From positions 124,001-188,000 of the forward strand of contig NZ_JAFBFW010000008.1 of NCBI RefSeq assembly GCF_016909495.1: a stretch of DNA of 64,000 nt, given 5' to 3'. Positions 24,826 through 33,283 of the stretch are shown in pieces. This DNA is from Pantoea coffeiphila. Lineage in GTDB: Bacteria; Pseudomonadota; Gammaproteobacteria; Enterobacterales; Enterobacteriaceae. The number at the start of each line of letters is the position of its first letter. The stretch's first letter is position 1. The notes under the pieces are model-generated. The model saw only the letters and a list, made by a program, of their open reading frames with translations, was not told the DNA's origin and did not search any database. Made by a program: the position numbers and the translations under genes.

Positions 24826-24984
24826 TCGCGATGGGATCGGTGAACTGGGCTACCGTTACGGGCAGATCGCCGGGTCGCCGTAAACCCCTCCCTGGGGGCT
24901 TGGCTGCCGCATCCGTGCGGCAGACACCCGGCTAACCTGTCCCGTAACGGTTCCCCTTTCAAATCATTGGGTTGCTGCCAGATA
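24826..24984. repeat. ~160-bp intergenic direct repeat, copy 1
   Basis: Nearly the same as 25058-25217. It contains GCTACCGTTACGGGCAGATC, an inner palindrome GCTGCCGCATCCGTGCGGCAG, and CCCGTAACGG near the end, complementary to the CCGTTACGGG near the start, so the unit can fold on itself. A further partial copy of its first 40 bp precedes it (about 24790-24829). It codes for nothing obvious. Confidence 0.9.
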
Positions 24985-25057
24985 ACGATCGTTAATCTGG
25001 TCGTTAAGCGATTTTTCGCGGTAGATTCCGTGAACGGAGTGACAGCTACGGGCCAGG
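24985..25057. other. Spacer between the two repeats
   Basis: Contains ACGATCGTTAATCTGGTCGTTAAGCG and a shorter echo of the repeat start (CTACGGGCCAGGTCGCG). No gene is seen. It belongs to the 630-bp gene-free stretch 24761-25389. Confidence 0.4.
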
Positions 25058-25217
25058 TCGCGATGGGGTCCGTGACCGGGGCTACCGTTACGGGCAGATC
25101 GCCGGTTCGCCGTAAACCCAATCCCTGGGGGCTTGGCTGCCGCATCCATGCGGCAAACACCCGGCTAACCTGTCCCGTAACGGTTCCCCTTTCAAATCAT
25201 TGGGTTGCTGCCAGATA
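25058..25217. repeat. ~160-bp intergenic direct repeat, copy 2
   Basis: Partner of 24826-24984 with about a dozen differences. The remaining stretch 25218-25389 up to ghrB holds only GC-rich sequence with short echoes (GGGATGTGCGAGG / GGGATGTGACAGC) and no gene. Confidence 0.9.
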
Positions 25218-25389
25218 CGATCAGTTGTTCCAGCAGCAACACCAAAACATGCGGGCAATCGGGGATGGACGGGTTAGCGGACCGTCCGAGCACAGGGATG
25301 TGCGAGGCCGAGCGGACAGGGATGTGACAGCGGGTCCGCGTTCCGGCCAGCCCCGATACGCCCGGGCACAGAGCGTGCAGCAACAAGAA

Positions 25390-26370
25390 TCAGCCTTTGT
25401 TCAATACCTGCGGATTCACGCAGTTCTTCTCTACCTTCCCGGTCAACGCGGCAATCAAATTATCCACCGCATCGCGCGCCATCCCGTAACGCGTCTCGTG
25501 CGTCGCGGAACCGATATGCGGCAGCGGCACCACGTTACGCAGCTTCAGCAGCTCGGAATTCACCGGCAGCGGCTCCTGCTCAAACACATCCAGACCGGCA
25601 GCAAAAATAGTCCCGTCCTTCAGCGCATCAACCAGCGCCTGCTCATCCACCACCGGCCCGCGACCCGCGTTAATCAGAATCGCGCTCGGCTTCATTTTCG
25701 CCAGCTGCTCGCGGCCAATCAGATGGTGAGTTTCGGCGGTCAGCGGCAGGCTGATGCAGAGGAAATCTGACTCTGCCAGCAGCGTATCCAGATCGCAGTA
25801 CTGCGCATCAAAACGATCTTCCGCTTCCTGATGATGCTTACGCGCGTTGTAGAGAATCGGCATGCTGAAGCCAAGGTGGGCACGCTGCGCCAGCGCCAGG
25901 CCAATACGCCCCATACCCAGAATGCCCAGCTTCTTATGGTGCACGTCAATGCCGAACCAGTCAGGGCCAATGTTTTTCTGCCACTCCCCGGCCTTCACCC
26001 GCTCGGCCAGTTCCACCACCCGGCGGGCGCTGCTCAGCACCAGCGCCATCATGGTATCCGCGACGGTTTCAGTCAGCACGGTCGGGGTATGCATCAGTAC
26101 GATGCCTTTATCGTTCAGCGCCGCCACATCGAAGGTGTCATAGCCCACGGAAATCGTGGAGGCCGCACGCAGCTTAGGCACCTGCTGCAGAAATTCAGCA
26201 TCAACTTTGCCGCCGGAGCCAAGGATGCCTTCCGCCTGACGGAACGCCTCGGCGTGAGCAGCGATATTTTCTGGGGTTAAGCCGTTAATTTCGGTCACGT
26301 TGAAATGCGCATCCAGCCGCGCTCGCAGATCTTCAGGTAACGACTTATACAACACCACAGACGGTTTCAT
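25390..26370 (-). CDS. ghrB: GhrB/KguD, 2-ketoaldonate and glyoxylate/hydroxypyruvate reductase
   Basis: A 326-residue D-isomer 2-hydroxyacid dehydrogenase, very close to E. coli Ghr[28 protein letters not shown], Rossmann motif [14 protein letters not shown], then [11 protein letters not shown], and the catalytic His in [17 protein letters not shown]. It reduces glyoxylate, hydroxypyruvate and 2-ketogluconate. Here it is the last gene of the kgu operon, so it also takes the KguD role of reducing 2-keto-6-phosphogluconate. The ATG at 26370 (MKPSVVLYK) has GGAGAA upstream. Confidence 0.95.
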   Translation of the reverse strand: MKPSVVLYKSLPEDLRARLDAHFNVTEINGLTPENIAAHAEAFRQAEGILGSGGKVDAEFLQQVPKLRAASTISVGYDTFDVAALNDKGIVLMHTPTVLTETVADTMMALVLSSARRVVELAERVKAGEWQKNIGPDWFGIDVHHKKLGILGMGRIGLALAQRAHLGFSMPILYNARKHHQEAEDRFDAQYCDLDTLLAESDFLCISLPLTAETHHLIGREQLAKMKPSAILINAGRGPVVDEQALVDALKDGTIFAAGLDVFEQEPLPVNSELLKLRNVVPLPHIGSATHETRYGMARDAVDNLIAALTGKVEKNCVNPQVLNKG

Positions 26371-26423
26371 ACGGTTCTCCCTGTTCAGTACAGTGAAACG
26401 GGCCAGCATTGACCCGTTTTAAT

Positions 26424-27716
26424 TTAAGCATGTTTTACATCATGGGGCAGCGGAGCCTGCCGGTCCTGCGACGGCTTGACGATCAACGTCAGCCACACGG
26501 CCACCAGTAATGCGCTCCCCATAAAGATATAGGATGCAGATGGACTGCCGGTGGCACCGTTGAGGTATCCCACCACCCAGGAGCCGAGGAATGAACCCAG
26601 CGCTCCCATCGAGTTAATCAGCGCCATCGCGCCCCCGGCAACGTTGCGCGGCAGCATTTCCGGGATGATGGCGAAGAAGGGACCATACGGTGCATACATC
26701 GATGCACCGGCAATCACCAGCAGGGCATAGGACAGCCAGAAATTGTCGGAACCCACCAAATATGAGCCTAAAAAGGCTAATGCACCAATCAACAGTAACG
26801 GCCAGACAAACAATTTGCGGTTTTGTAACTTATCAGAGGCCCAGGAAACGACGATCATCGCGATGGTCGCTGCCAGATACGGCACCGCCGACAGCCATCC
26901 GGCCTCAACGATGCCCATCTGCGTGCCGTTACGCAGAATGGACGGCAGCCACAGCACAAAACCGTACACGCCGATGCTCCAGGCAAAATACTGTGCGCAC
27001 AGCAGGATAACGTTACGCGACTTAAAGGCCTCAGAGTAGTTACGCACCGCTTTCAGATTTTCCTGCTCTTTCTGCAGCTGCGCCTGCAATGCGGCTTTCT
27101 CGGCATCGCTCAGCCACTTCGCCTGCGACGGTTTATCCTGCACCAGGAACCACCAGGCTACGGCCCAGATCACCGCCGGGAAGCCTTCAATAATAAACAT
27201 TTCACGCCAGCCGAAGGCGTTGATCAGATAGCCGGACACCACCGACATCCACAGCACGGTCACCGGATTGCCGAGGATCAGGAAGGTATTGGCGCGCGAA
27301 CGTTCGGACTTAGTGAACCAGTTGCTGATATAAATCAGCATCGCGGGCATCACCGCCGCCTCCACCACGCCGAGCGTAAAGCGGATCATCGCCAGCATCG
27401 GAATATTGCTCACCATCCCGGTCAGCGAGGCACAGCCGCCCCACAGCACCAGGCACCAGAACACCAGTTTTTTTACGCTGCGGCGTTCGGCATAAATCGC
27501 GCCGGGGATCTGGAAAAAGAAGTAGCCAAGGAAGAACAGCGCACCGAGCAGGGAAGAAATGCCCTTGGTGATGCCGAGATCCTCATTAATCCCTGCGGCG
27601 GAGGCGAAACTGAAGTTCGCCCTGTCCAGATACGCCAGGCTGTAAGTGATAAACACGATGGGCATGATGTACCACCAGCGTTTTGGCGCGATTGTCTGCT
27701 TCGTCTGCTCGTTCAT
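26424..27716 (-). CDS. kguT: 2-ketogluconate MFS transporter KguT
   Basis: A 430-residue, twelve-helix ACS-family (anion:cation symporter) carrier: YSLAYLDRANFSFASAAGINEDLGIT, FFFQIPGAIYAERRSVKK, and RFTLGVVEAAVMPAMLIYISNWF. Its place between the PfkB kinase and the ketoaldonate reductase identifies it as the 2-ketogluconate/H+ symporter by analogy with the kgu operons of Erwinia and Pseudomonas. The ATG at 27716 has GAGGAA upstream; the 9-residue upstream extension is rejected. Confidence 0.9.
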   Translation of the reverse strand: MNEQTKQTIAPKRWWYIMPIVFITYSLAYLDRANFSFASAAGINEDLGITKGISSLLGALFFLGYFFFQIPGAIYAERRSVKKLVFWCLVLWGGCASLTGMVSNIPMLAMIRFTLGVVEAAVMPAMLIYISNWFTKSERSRANTFLILGNPVTVLWMSVVSGYLINAFGWREMFIIEGFPAVIWAVAWWFLVQDKPSQAKWLSDAEKAALQAQLQKEQENLKAVRNYSEAFKSRNVILLCAQYFAWSIGVYGFVLWLPSILRNGTQMGIVEAGWLSAVPYLAATIAMIVVSWASDKLQNRKLFVWPLLLIGALAFLGSYLVGSDNFWLSYALLVIAGASMYAPYGPFFAIIPEMLPRNVAGGAMALINSMGALGSFLGSWVVGYLNGATGSPSASYIFMGSALLVAVWLTLIVKPSQDRQAPLPHDVKHA

Positions 27717-27798
27717 GGTGTTTCCTCTGTTGAGGGGCCACATTCTGTTCTGTAGGGGAACGATGTGGTGATGTTATGTTTCCGGCCGGCCGTCAGGG

Positions 27799-28752
27799 TT
27801 AAAAATCGCCCAGTGCCGCCCGGGTTGGCAGTCCTTCGCTGTCGCCGATTGCCTGGATTGCCAGAGAACCGATTTTATTGCCGCGGCGGATGGCCGCAGG
27901 CAGCGATTTTCCTTCCAGCAGGGCGCTGATCGTCCCTACCGCAAAGCCATCTCCGGCACCGACGGTATCCACCACGTTGGTGGTCAGGACCGCAGGTACC
28001 CGATCTTTCATGCCGTCGGCGGTTTTGAACCACGCGCCTTCGCAGCCGGTTTTGATAATCACGGCTTTTACGCCCATCGCCAGATAGAAGTCGGCAATCG
28101 CTTCAGGCTGGTCATAGCCGGTGAGAATTTTGCCTTCTTTGATGCCAGGCAGAACCCAGTCGGCATAAGACGCCAGTTCGTTCAGCCGGGTTACCATTTC
28201 CCGTTCACTGGACCACAGCACCGGGCGCAGATTAGGGTCAAAGGAGATGGTTTTTCCCATCGCCTTCATCTCCTTCGCGGCATGTTTCGACAGCGCCAGC
28301 GAGCTGTCGGAAAGCGCAGCGGCCACGCCGCTCAGGTGCAGGTGGCGTGCGGCACCGAAGTAGTCGCGGTTAAAGTCGTCGCAGGAGAGATGGCTGGCGG
28401 CCGAGCCTTTGCGGAAATACTCCACCAGCGGATCGGAGCCATCGTCCACCTTCGACTTCAGCTGAAAACCGGTGGGGAAGCGCGCGTCCAGCGTCACCTG
28501 CTGGCGATCGACGCCTTCACGATCCAGCTGCTGGCAGGTAAAGCGGCCAAATGAGTCATCGCCGACGCGGCTGACCCAGCCCACTTTCAGGCCCAGGCGC
28601 GCCAGGCCGATTGCCACGTTCAGTTCGGCACCGGCGATGCGTTTGGTAAATTTCTCAACCGAAGCCAGGTCGCCGTTTTCTGCCGCGACAAACATCGCCA
28701 TCGCTTCACCGATCGTGACAACATCCAGCGTGCCGTTGGTATGGGTCGTCAT
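27799..28752 (-). CDS. kguK: 2-ketogluconate kinase KguK (PfkB family)
   Basis: A 317-residue ribokinase-type sugar kinase: N-terminal VVTIGEAMAMFVA and GAELNVAIGLARLGLKVGWVSRVGDDSFG, substrate region PVLWSS, and the C-terminal signature DTVGAGDGFAVGTISALL with the catalytic Asp. It phosphorylates 2-ketogluconate at C6 after uptake. The ATG lies 3 bp after the kguE stop, so the two are closely coupled. Confidence 0.9.
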   Translation of the reverse strand: MTTHTNGTLDVVTIGEAMAMFVAAENGDLASVEKFTKRIAGAELNVAIGLARLGLKVGWVSRVGDDSFGRFTCQQLDREGVDRQQVTLDARFPTGFQLKSKVDDGSDPLVEYFRKGSAASHLSCDDFNRDYFGAARHLHLSGVAAALSDSSLALSKHAAKEMKAMGKTISFDPNLRPVLWSSEREMVTRLNELASYADWVLPGIKEGKILTGYDQPEAIADFYLAMGVKAVIIKTGCEGAWFKTADGMKDRVPAVLTTNVVDTVGAGDGFAVGTISALLEGKSLPAAIRRGNKIGSLAIQAIGDSEGLPTRAALGDF

Positions 28753-28755
28753 GAT

Positions 28756-29505
28756 TTATGCCTCGCGCAGCAGGTCAACATAGTGACGGGTCACCGCCAC
28801 CAGGTCCGGGCCTTCCAGTGGGAATTCAATAGCGCGCGGCACGTCAGACGGCAGCAGGGCGAGCGTCTCGCGCCACAGGTTATCGGCTTCATCCAGCGGG
28901 ATAGCGCGCCAGCTTTCGCCGTGCGGCACCGCCGCTTTAACGTGGATATAACTGACGTAGCGGCTCAGGCTTTCCGCCGCCGGAAGCGGCTGGTCGCCGA
29001 CCCACAGCCAGTTGCCGGTATCAAAGGTCATGCCGTTGCAGATGCGGCTTTCGCCGCAGGCGTGGAAAAAGCCATCGAGGGTGGCGAAACGGCCGTATTC
29101 GGTCTGGTCGTTTTCCACCACCAGATGCACTTTCTTATCGGCAAGCTTGCTGCGCAGTTCGCTGTTGTCGAAATCGTGACGATAGTGGCCCAGCGAATAT
29201 TTAATCAGCTGGGCATTCAGCTGTTCCGCTTCCGCAAAATGCTGGTCCAGACGCGGGTTGAGCGAGCCATCTTCGGTAAACAGCGCTTCCGGCACCGAGT
29301 AGAAAGCAATCAGTTTTTTAGAAGCAATGTCCGCGCCCAGCGCAGAAAGCTGGCCCAGTTCCTGTTCATCCAGCAGTTCGCGGCGGATCTCCACGCCGTC
29401 GGCACCTGCGGCAGCAATAATCGGCAGCAGCGCCTGCTGCCCCCCCAGCTCACGCACCTGTTTATTGCCGTAGGCCGCGGTGACAACGATGACTTCTCTT
29501 TTCAT
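28756..29505 (-). CDS. kguE: KguE, TIM-barrel epimerase-like protein of 2-ketogluconate use
   Basis: A 249-residue xylose-isomerase-like TIM-barrel protein and first gene of the kgu operon. Metal-site residues appear in LVVENDQTEYG, FDTGNWLWVGD, YIHVKAA and the closing AIEFPLEG. KguE is found in kgu operons generally, but its exact reaction is not well settled. The start has GGAGAAATC. A perfect palindrome lies 45 bp upstream. Confidence 0.88.
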   Translation of the reverse strand: MKREVIVVTAAYGNKQVRELGGQQALLPIIAAAGADGVEIRRELLDEQELGQLSALGADIASKKLIAFYSVPEALFTEDGSLNPRLDQHFAEAEQLNAQLIKYSLGHYRHDFDNSELRSKLADKKVHLVVENDQTEYGRFATLDGFFHACGESRICNGMTFDTGNWLWVGDQPLPAAESLSRYVSYIHVKAAVPHGESWRAIPLDEADNLWRETLALLPSDVPRAIEFPLEGPDLVAVTRHYVDLLREA

Positions 29506-29549
29506 GATTTCTCCGGTTAATTCACCCGATTTGATGGAAAAACGTTAAA

Positions 29550-29563
29550 TGGAACCGGTTCCA
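29550..29563. promoter_or_regulatory. PtxS/LacI-type operator of the kgu operon
   Basis: TGGAACCGGTTCCA, a perfect 14-bp palindrome with the central CG of LacI sites. It differs by one symmetric base pair from the TGAAACCGGTTTCA site recorded for Pseudomonas PtxS, the 2-ketogluconate-responsive repressor. Confidence 0.88.
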
Positions 29564-29701
29564 AAGAAAAGTACCAAAACGGGATTTTATGACGGCGCTC
29601 ACGGAGTGAACGCTTTTCTGCGTGAAATAGAGGAACGGCAGGGTGGGATGAGAAGTCTTGCAGGGGCACGATCGGCCCCGGGTTATTACGGGGACACGTG
29701 C

Positions 29702-30730
29702 TTAGCGGACAATCGGCTGCGTTGAGCCCCGCACCACCAGTTCCCCGGAGAATACCTGTTCTTGCAGCGGCTGATCTCCGCCCTCAATGCGGCTGATAAC
29801 CTGCTCCAGCGCAGCATAGCCAATCTGCCAGGTAGGCTGCTTCAGGGTCGTGATGCCAACGCCCGCCAGCTCAGCCCACTCCAGTTCGTCAAAGCCCAGC
29901 AGGCCCAACTGCTCGCCCCAGTTCAGATTCAGCCGACGCAGAGCGCGGGCAACCTGTAGCGTCAACGCGCCGTTGACGGCCATCACCGCGCAGGGCGTTC
30001 CCTGATGACGCTGATAGAACTCGCTCAGCACCTGCTGCATACGGGTTTCATCATCCAGTTTCACTTCGGCGTGTTCGGCAATCAGATCGGGCTGCTGCGC
30101 CATACGTTCATGGAACGCGTGGATACGCTCCAGCCGGGTATTCACCAGGCCGAGCGGCTCGCTGATAAACAGCAGCGCACGATAGCCCTGCGACAGCAGA
30201 TGTTCAGTGGCCTGCAGCGCCGCCGCGCGGTTATCCAGCCCAACCACATCACAGGCGAAATCCGGTATTTTTCGGTCTATCAGCACCATCGGCAGCAGCG
30301 ATTTTTGCAGCTGACTCAGCGCCTCTTCGCGCATGCCCACCGCATTAACCACGATGCCTTCCACCTGGTAGCTGTTCAGCAGATTGAGGTAGTACTGCTC
30401 GAGATCGACTTCGTTGTTGGTGTTACACATCAGCAGCGTGAAGCCGTGGCTGCGGCAGGCGGACTCAATGCCGCTCAGCACATCAACGGAATAGGGGTTG
30501 GTGATATCCGCGATGATCAGGCCAATCAGTCGGGTACGCCCACGCTTCAGGCCGCGCGCCATCTGGCTGGGGCGATAGTTGAGCGTGCTGATAGCGGCTT
30601 CAATGCGCTGCTTCAGATCGTCAGAAAGCGCGCTGAATTCACCGTTCAGATAGCGCGAAACGCTGGTTTTCCCGGTACGCGCCTCTTTGGCGACGTCGCT
30701 GATGGTAGCTTTAGCGGCCTTGTTCTTCAT
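29702..30730 (-). CDS. LacI-family repressor of the kgu operon (PtxS-like)
   Basis: A 342-residue LacI protein with helix-turn-helix TISDVAKEARTGKTSVSRYLNGEFSALS and sugar-binding domain (GLIIADITNPYSVDVLSGIESACRSHGF). The TSVSRYLNGE variant and the position upstream of kguE in the same direction, as ptxS is placed in Pseudomonas, support a 2-ketogluconate-responsive repressor. The operator palindrome lies between its stop and kguE. The ATG at 30730 is chosen; the upstream extension to 30817 is unlike the family. Confidence 0.88.
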   Translation of the reverse strand: MKNKAAKATISDVAKEARTGKTSVSRYLNGEFSALSDDLKQRIEAAISTLNYRPSQMARGLKRGRTRLIGLIIADITNPYSVDVLSGIESACRSHGFTLLMCNTNNEVDLEQYYLNLLNSYQVEGIVVNAVGMREEALSQLQKSLLPMVLIDRKIPDFACDVVGLDNRAAALQATEHLLSQGYRALLFISEPLGLVNTRLERIHAFHERMAQQPDLIAEHAEVKLDDETRMQQVLSEFYQRHQGTPCAVMAVNGALTLQVARALRRLNLNWGEQLGLLGFDELEWAELAGVGITTLKQPTWQIGYAALEQVISRIEGGDQPLQEQVFSGELVVRGSTQPIVR

Positions 30731-30789
30731 GGCTATCCCTGATGATGTGAATGGCGTGAGACTACCATAACTGCCCGACGGCGGCAGCA

Positions 30790-31776
30790 TCAGGGTATTT
30801 TCAGCTCCGGCTGCCACAACACCTGCAACGAGGACACGGGCTCTCCTGCCATCAGCCGCAGCGCCATTTCTGCCACCTGCTGCCCGATAGCAGGCCAGGT
30901 GGCCTGAGCAATGCTGGCAACGGGCACATCGATCACCGAATCGGCGGGCAGCCCGTTGTAGATCATCAACTCGATACGTTCAGGCCCGCTCAGACGGCCC
31001 ATCTCGCGCAGGGCAATTGCCGCGCCTTCACCCAGCGAGCTGGAATCGGCAATCAGCGCCTGCGGCGGCTGCGGCAGAGCAAGCAGCTGCCGGGTTGCGC
31101 GGTAGCCCTCAAGGCGACTTGGGTCTGTCTGCCAGCAGAGTTCGCTGTCGAAGCCGTGCCGCTGCATCGCACTCAGATAGCCTTCTCGCCGCTGGCTGAC
31201 AAAGGCCTGATCGAGGTGGCTGCCAAGCCAGGCGATACGACGAAGCCCCTGCGCGACATAGTGATCCACCGCCATCCGCGGCCCGGTGTAATGATCGAAG
31301 TCGAACCAGGCGTAGGGAGCGGTCAGTTCGCTGCGGCCCAGCGCCAGAAACGGAAAATTCAGCTGCTGAAGTTTCGCCAGTCGGCTGTCCTGGCGAGTGG
31401 TATGCGCCACAATCAGCCCGCTGACATAGCGCGAACGCAGCATCCTTTGCAGGGAACGATGGTCGTTTTCAGGCGTGTCGGCGACGATCAGCAGATCCAC
31501 TTCGCGCTCGGCCAGCGCCTGGGCAATAGCGCCGATCACATCGACAAAGCTGGTACCGTTGAAAGGAAGAGGTGAGGAGGGGAATAGCAGACCGAGAGCG
31601 TTGGTTTTTCCGGTTTTCAGGCTGCGCGCGACCGGATTAGGACGATATCCTCGCCGTCGGGCTTCCTGTTGTATACGCAGGCGCGTTTCCTCAGCCACAT
31701 CATCGTAGCCGTTGAGCGCACGGCTGATTGTCGTGACGGAAAGCCCCAGAGCGGAGGCAATATCTTTAAGTGACAT
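30790..31776 (-). CDS. Second LacI-family regulator
   Basis: A 328-residue LacI-type regulator with helix-turn-helix MSLKDIASALGLSVTTISRALNGYDDVAEETR and effector domain (LGLLFPSSPLPFNGTSFVDVIGAIAQALAE). It lies 59 bp upstream of the PtxS-like gene in the same direction but is clearly a different subgroup. It has no catabolic gene of its own nearby. It may act on the kgu genes or on a distant sugar system. No obvious ribosome-binding site is seen before the ATG. Confidence 0.88.
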   Translation of the reverse strand: MSLKDIASALGLSVTTISRALNGYDDVAEETRLRIQQEARRRGYRPNPVARSLKTGKTNALGLLFPSSPLPFNGTSFVDVIGAIAQALAEREVDLLIVADTPENDHRSLQRMLRSRYVSGLIVAHTTRQDSRLAKLQQLNFPFLALGRSELTAPYAWFDFDHYTGPRMAVDHYVAQGLRRIAWLGSHLDQAFVSQRREGYLSAMQRHGFDSELCWQTDPSRLEGYRATRQLLALPQPPQALIADSSSLGEGAAIALREMGRLSGPERIELMIYNGLPADSVIDVPVASIAQATWPAIGQQVAEMALRLMAGEPVSSLQVLWQPELKIP

Positions 31777-31870
31777 GTGTGTGCGTACTGATCAGTTTTT
31801 GTGCAGGGTAGCACAAACGGCTAATGGCCACTATGGTCCTGAATGATTATTCCCAAAAAAGAGAATAACG

Positions 31871-31895
31871 GCCCCGGCACGCTGTGTGCCGGGGC
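31871..31895 (-). terminator. Intrinsic terminator of yiaD
   Basis: Perfect stem GCCCCGGCAC / GTGCCGGGGC with a 5-nt loop. On the minus strand it is followed within 12 nt by a T-rich stretch (CTCTTTTTT), and it lies just after the yiaD stop. Confidence 0.85.
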
Positions 31896-31903
31896 TGAGG
31901 GGA

Positions 31904-32566
31904 TTACTGCAGCGGGCTGAGGGTGATTTCTACACGGCGGTTCTGAGCTTTCCCTTCAGCAGTGGTGTTAGAAGCCACCGGATTATCCGGGCCCATTCCG
32001 CTGGTGCGCACGCGGTTAGCTTCAACACCCTGAGTAATCAGCGAGCTGCCGACGCTGTCCGCACGCTGCTGCGACAGCGACATATTCAGCTGGCGGCTGC
32101 CGGTGCTGTCGGTGTAACCGATAATGTTCACGGCGGTTTTCGGGTACTCTTTTAGTACCATTGCCACGCCGGTCAGCGTGTTGGCTCCGGCAGGTTTCAG
32201 CGTGCTGCTGCTGCTGTCAAAGGTGACGTTGCTCGGCATATTCAGCACGATATTGTCGCCGTTGCGGGTCACGCTGACTCCGGTACCTTTCATTTTGTCG
32301 CGCAGCTTCGCTTCCTGCACGTCCATGTAATAACCCGCGCCGCCGCCGAGAGCGGCACCGGCGGCGGCACCAATCAGTGCGCCTTTGCCGCGATCTTTCT
32401 TCGAAGAAGAAAGCATACCCACACCTGCGCCTACCGCGGCGCCGATACCCGCACCAATACCGGACTTCCCTGCTTCGCGTTCGCCGGTATAAGGGTTAGT
32501 CGTACAACCGGCCAGCGCAAGCGTGCCGCTTAATATCAGGGAAAGAGTAATAGCGCTTTTTTTCAT
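31904..32566 (-). CDS. yiaD: OmpA-family outer-membrane lipoprotein YiaD
   Basis: A 220-residue lipoprotein. The signal peptide ends in the lipobox ALAGC; then comes TTNPYTGEREAGKSGIGAG, a glycine-zipper segment (GALIGAAAGAALGGGAGYYMDV), and an OmpA-type peptidoglycan-binding domain with NIIGYTDSTGS, LSQQRADSV and AEGKAQNRRVEI. It matches E. coli YiaD (a suppressor of bamD lethality) almost throughout. The ATG at 32566 has AAGGAAT. In E. coli yiaD neighbours ghrB; here six kilobases of kgu and LacI genes lie between them. Confidence 0.96.
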   Translation of the reverse strand: MKKSAITLSLILSGTLALAGCTTNPYTGEREAGKSGIGAGIGAAVGAGVGMLSSSKKDRGKGALIGAAAGAALGGGAGYYMDVQEAKLRDKMKGTGVSVTRNGDNIVLNMPSNVTFDSSSSTLKPAGANTLTGVAMVLKEYPKTAVNIIGYTDSTGSRQLNMSLSQQRADSVGSSLITQGVEANRVRTSGMGPDNPVASNTTAEGKAQNRRVEITLSPLQ

Positions 32567-32675
32567 GAGTATTCCTTTCATTCGTTCACCGCAGGCAACA
32601 TCGCCTGTAAGCGCTAATTATGGCGCTCAATTGTGAGGAAAATACTCAGGCAAATTCTCAAAGTGTAAGCGAAAG

Positions 32676-33239
32676 CTATTTAATGTTATCCGGATGGCAA
32701 AAACAGTCGGTCGTGTGTTCGCTGATTAATCCGCAGGCCTGCATAAACGAGTAGCAGGTCGTGGAGCCGACAAACTTAAATCCGCGTTTTTTCAGCGCCT
32801 TAGAGAGTGCATCAGAAGCCGAATTGGTGGTCGGTGCCTCTCGGTAGTGGCCGAAGCGGGTGATTTGCGGTTCGTTATCAACGAAACGCCAGACGAAGTC
32901 TCTGAACGATTCTCCGGCGGCTTCCATCGCCAGCAGCGCTCGGGCGTTGGCAATAATTGCGTTGATCTTTCCCCGGTGGCGGATAATACCGCTCTCCTGC
33001 ATCAGCCGTTCAATATCGTCTTCATCCATCCGGGCAACGGCCTGAACGTCAAAATGATGAAAATGCTGGCGATAGTTTTCCCTTTTCTTCAGCACGGTCA
33101 GCCAGGACAGCCCGGCAACCTGGCCTTCCAGACAAATCATTTCAAACAGCGAACGGGCGTCATGATGGGGAACGCCCCACTCGCGATCGTGATAGGCGAT
33201 ATATAGCGGATCTTCAGATACCCAGCCACAGCGTTGCAT
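32676..33239 (-). CDS. tag: 3-methyladenine DNA glycosylase I (Tag)
   Basis: A 187-residue base-excision repair enzyme that removes 3-methyladenine. It begins MQRCGWVSEDPLYIAYHDREWG and has EMICLEGQVAGLSWLTVLKKRENYR, IIRHRGKINAIIANA, SDALSKALKKRGFKFVG and the C-terminal zinc-ligand Cys/His residues (CGLISEHTTDCFCHP). The ATG at 33239 gives the same start as the E. coli enzyme. It lies between yiaD and the torYZ genes. Confidence 0.97.
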   Translation of the reverse strand: MQRCGWVSEDPLYIAYHDREWGVPHHDARSLFEMICLEGQVAGLSWLTVLKKRENYRQHFHHFDVQAVARMDEDDIERLMQESGIIRHRGKINAIIANARALLAMEAAGESFRDFVWRFVDNEPQITRFGHYREAPTTNSASDALSKALKKRGFKFVGSTTCYSFMQACGLISEHTTDCFCHPDNIK

Positions 33240-33283
33240 AGATAACATTCCTTATTAACGGGTTGGGTACTGAATTTAACCGT

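Noticed and set aside
24826-25217. Possible CRISPR or insertion sequence
   Set aside because: Only two long direct copies, no transposase frame and no regular spacers.
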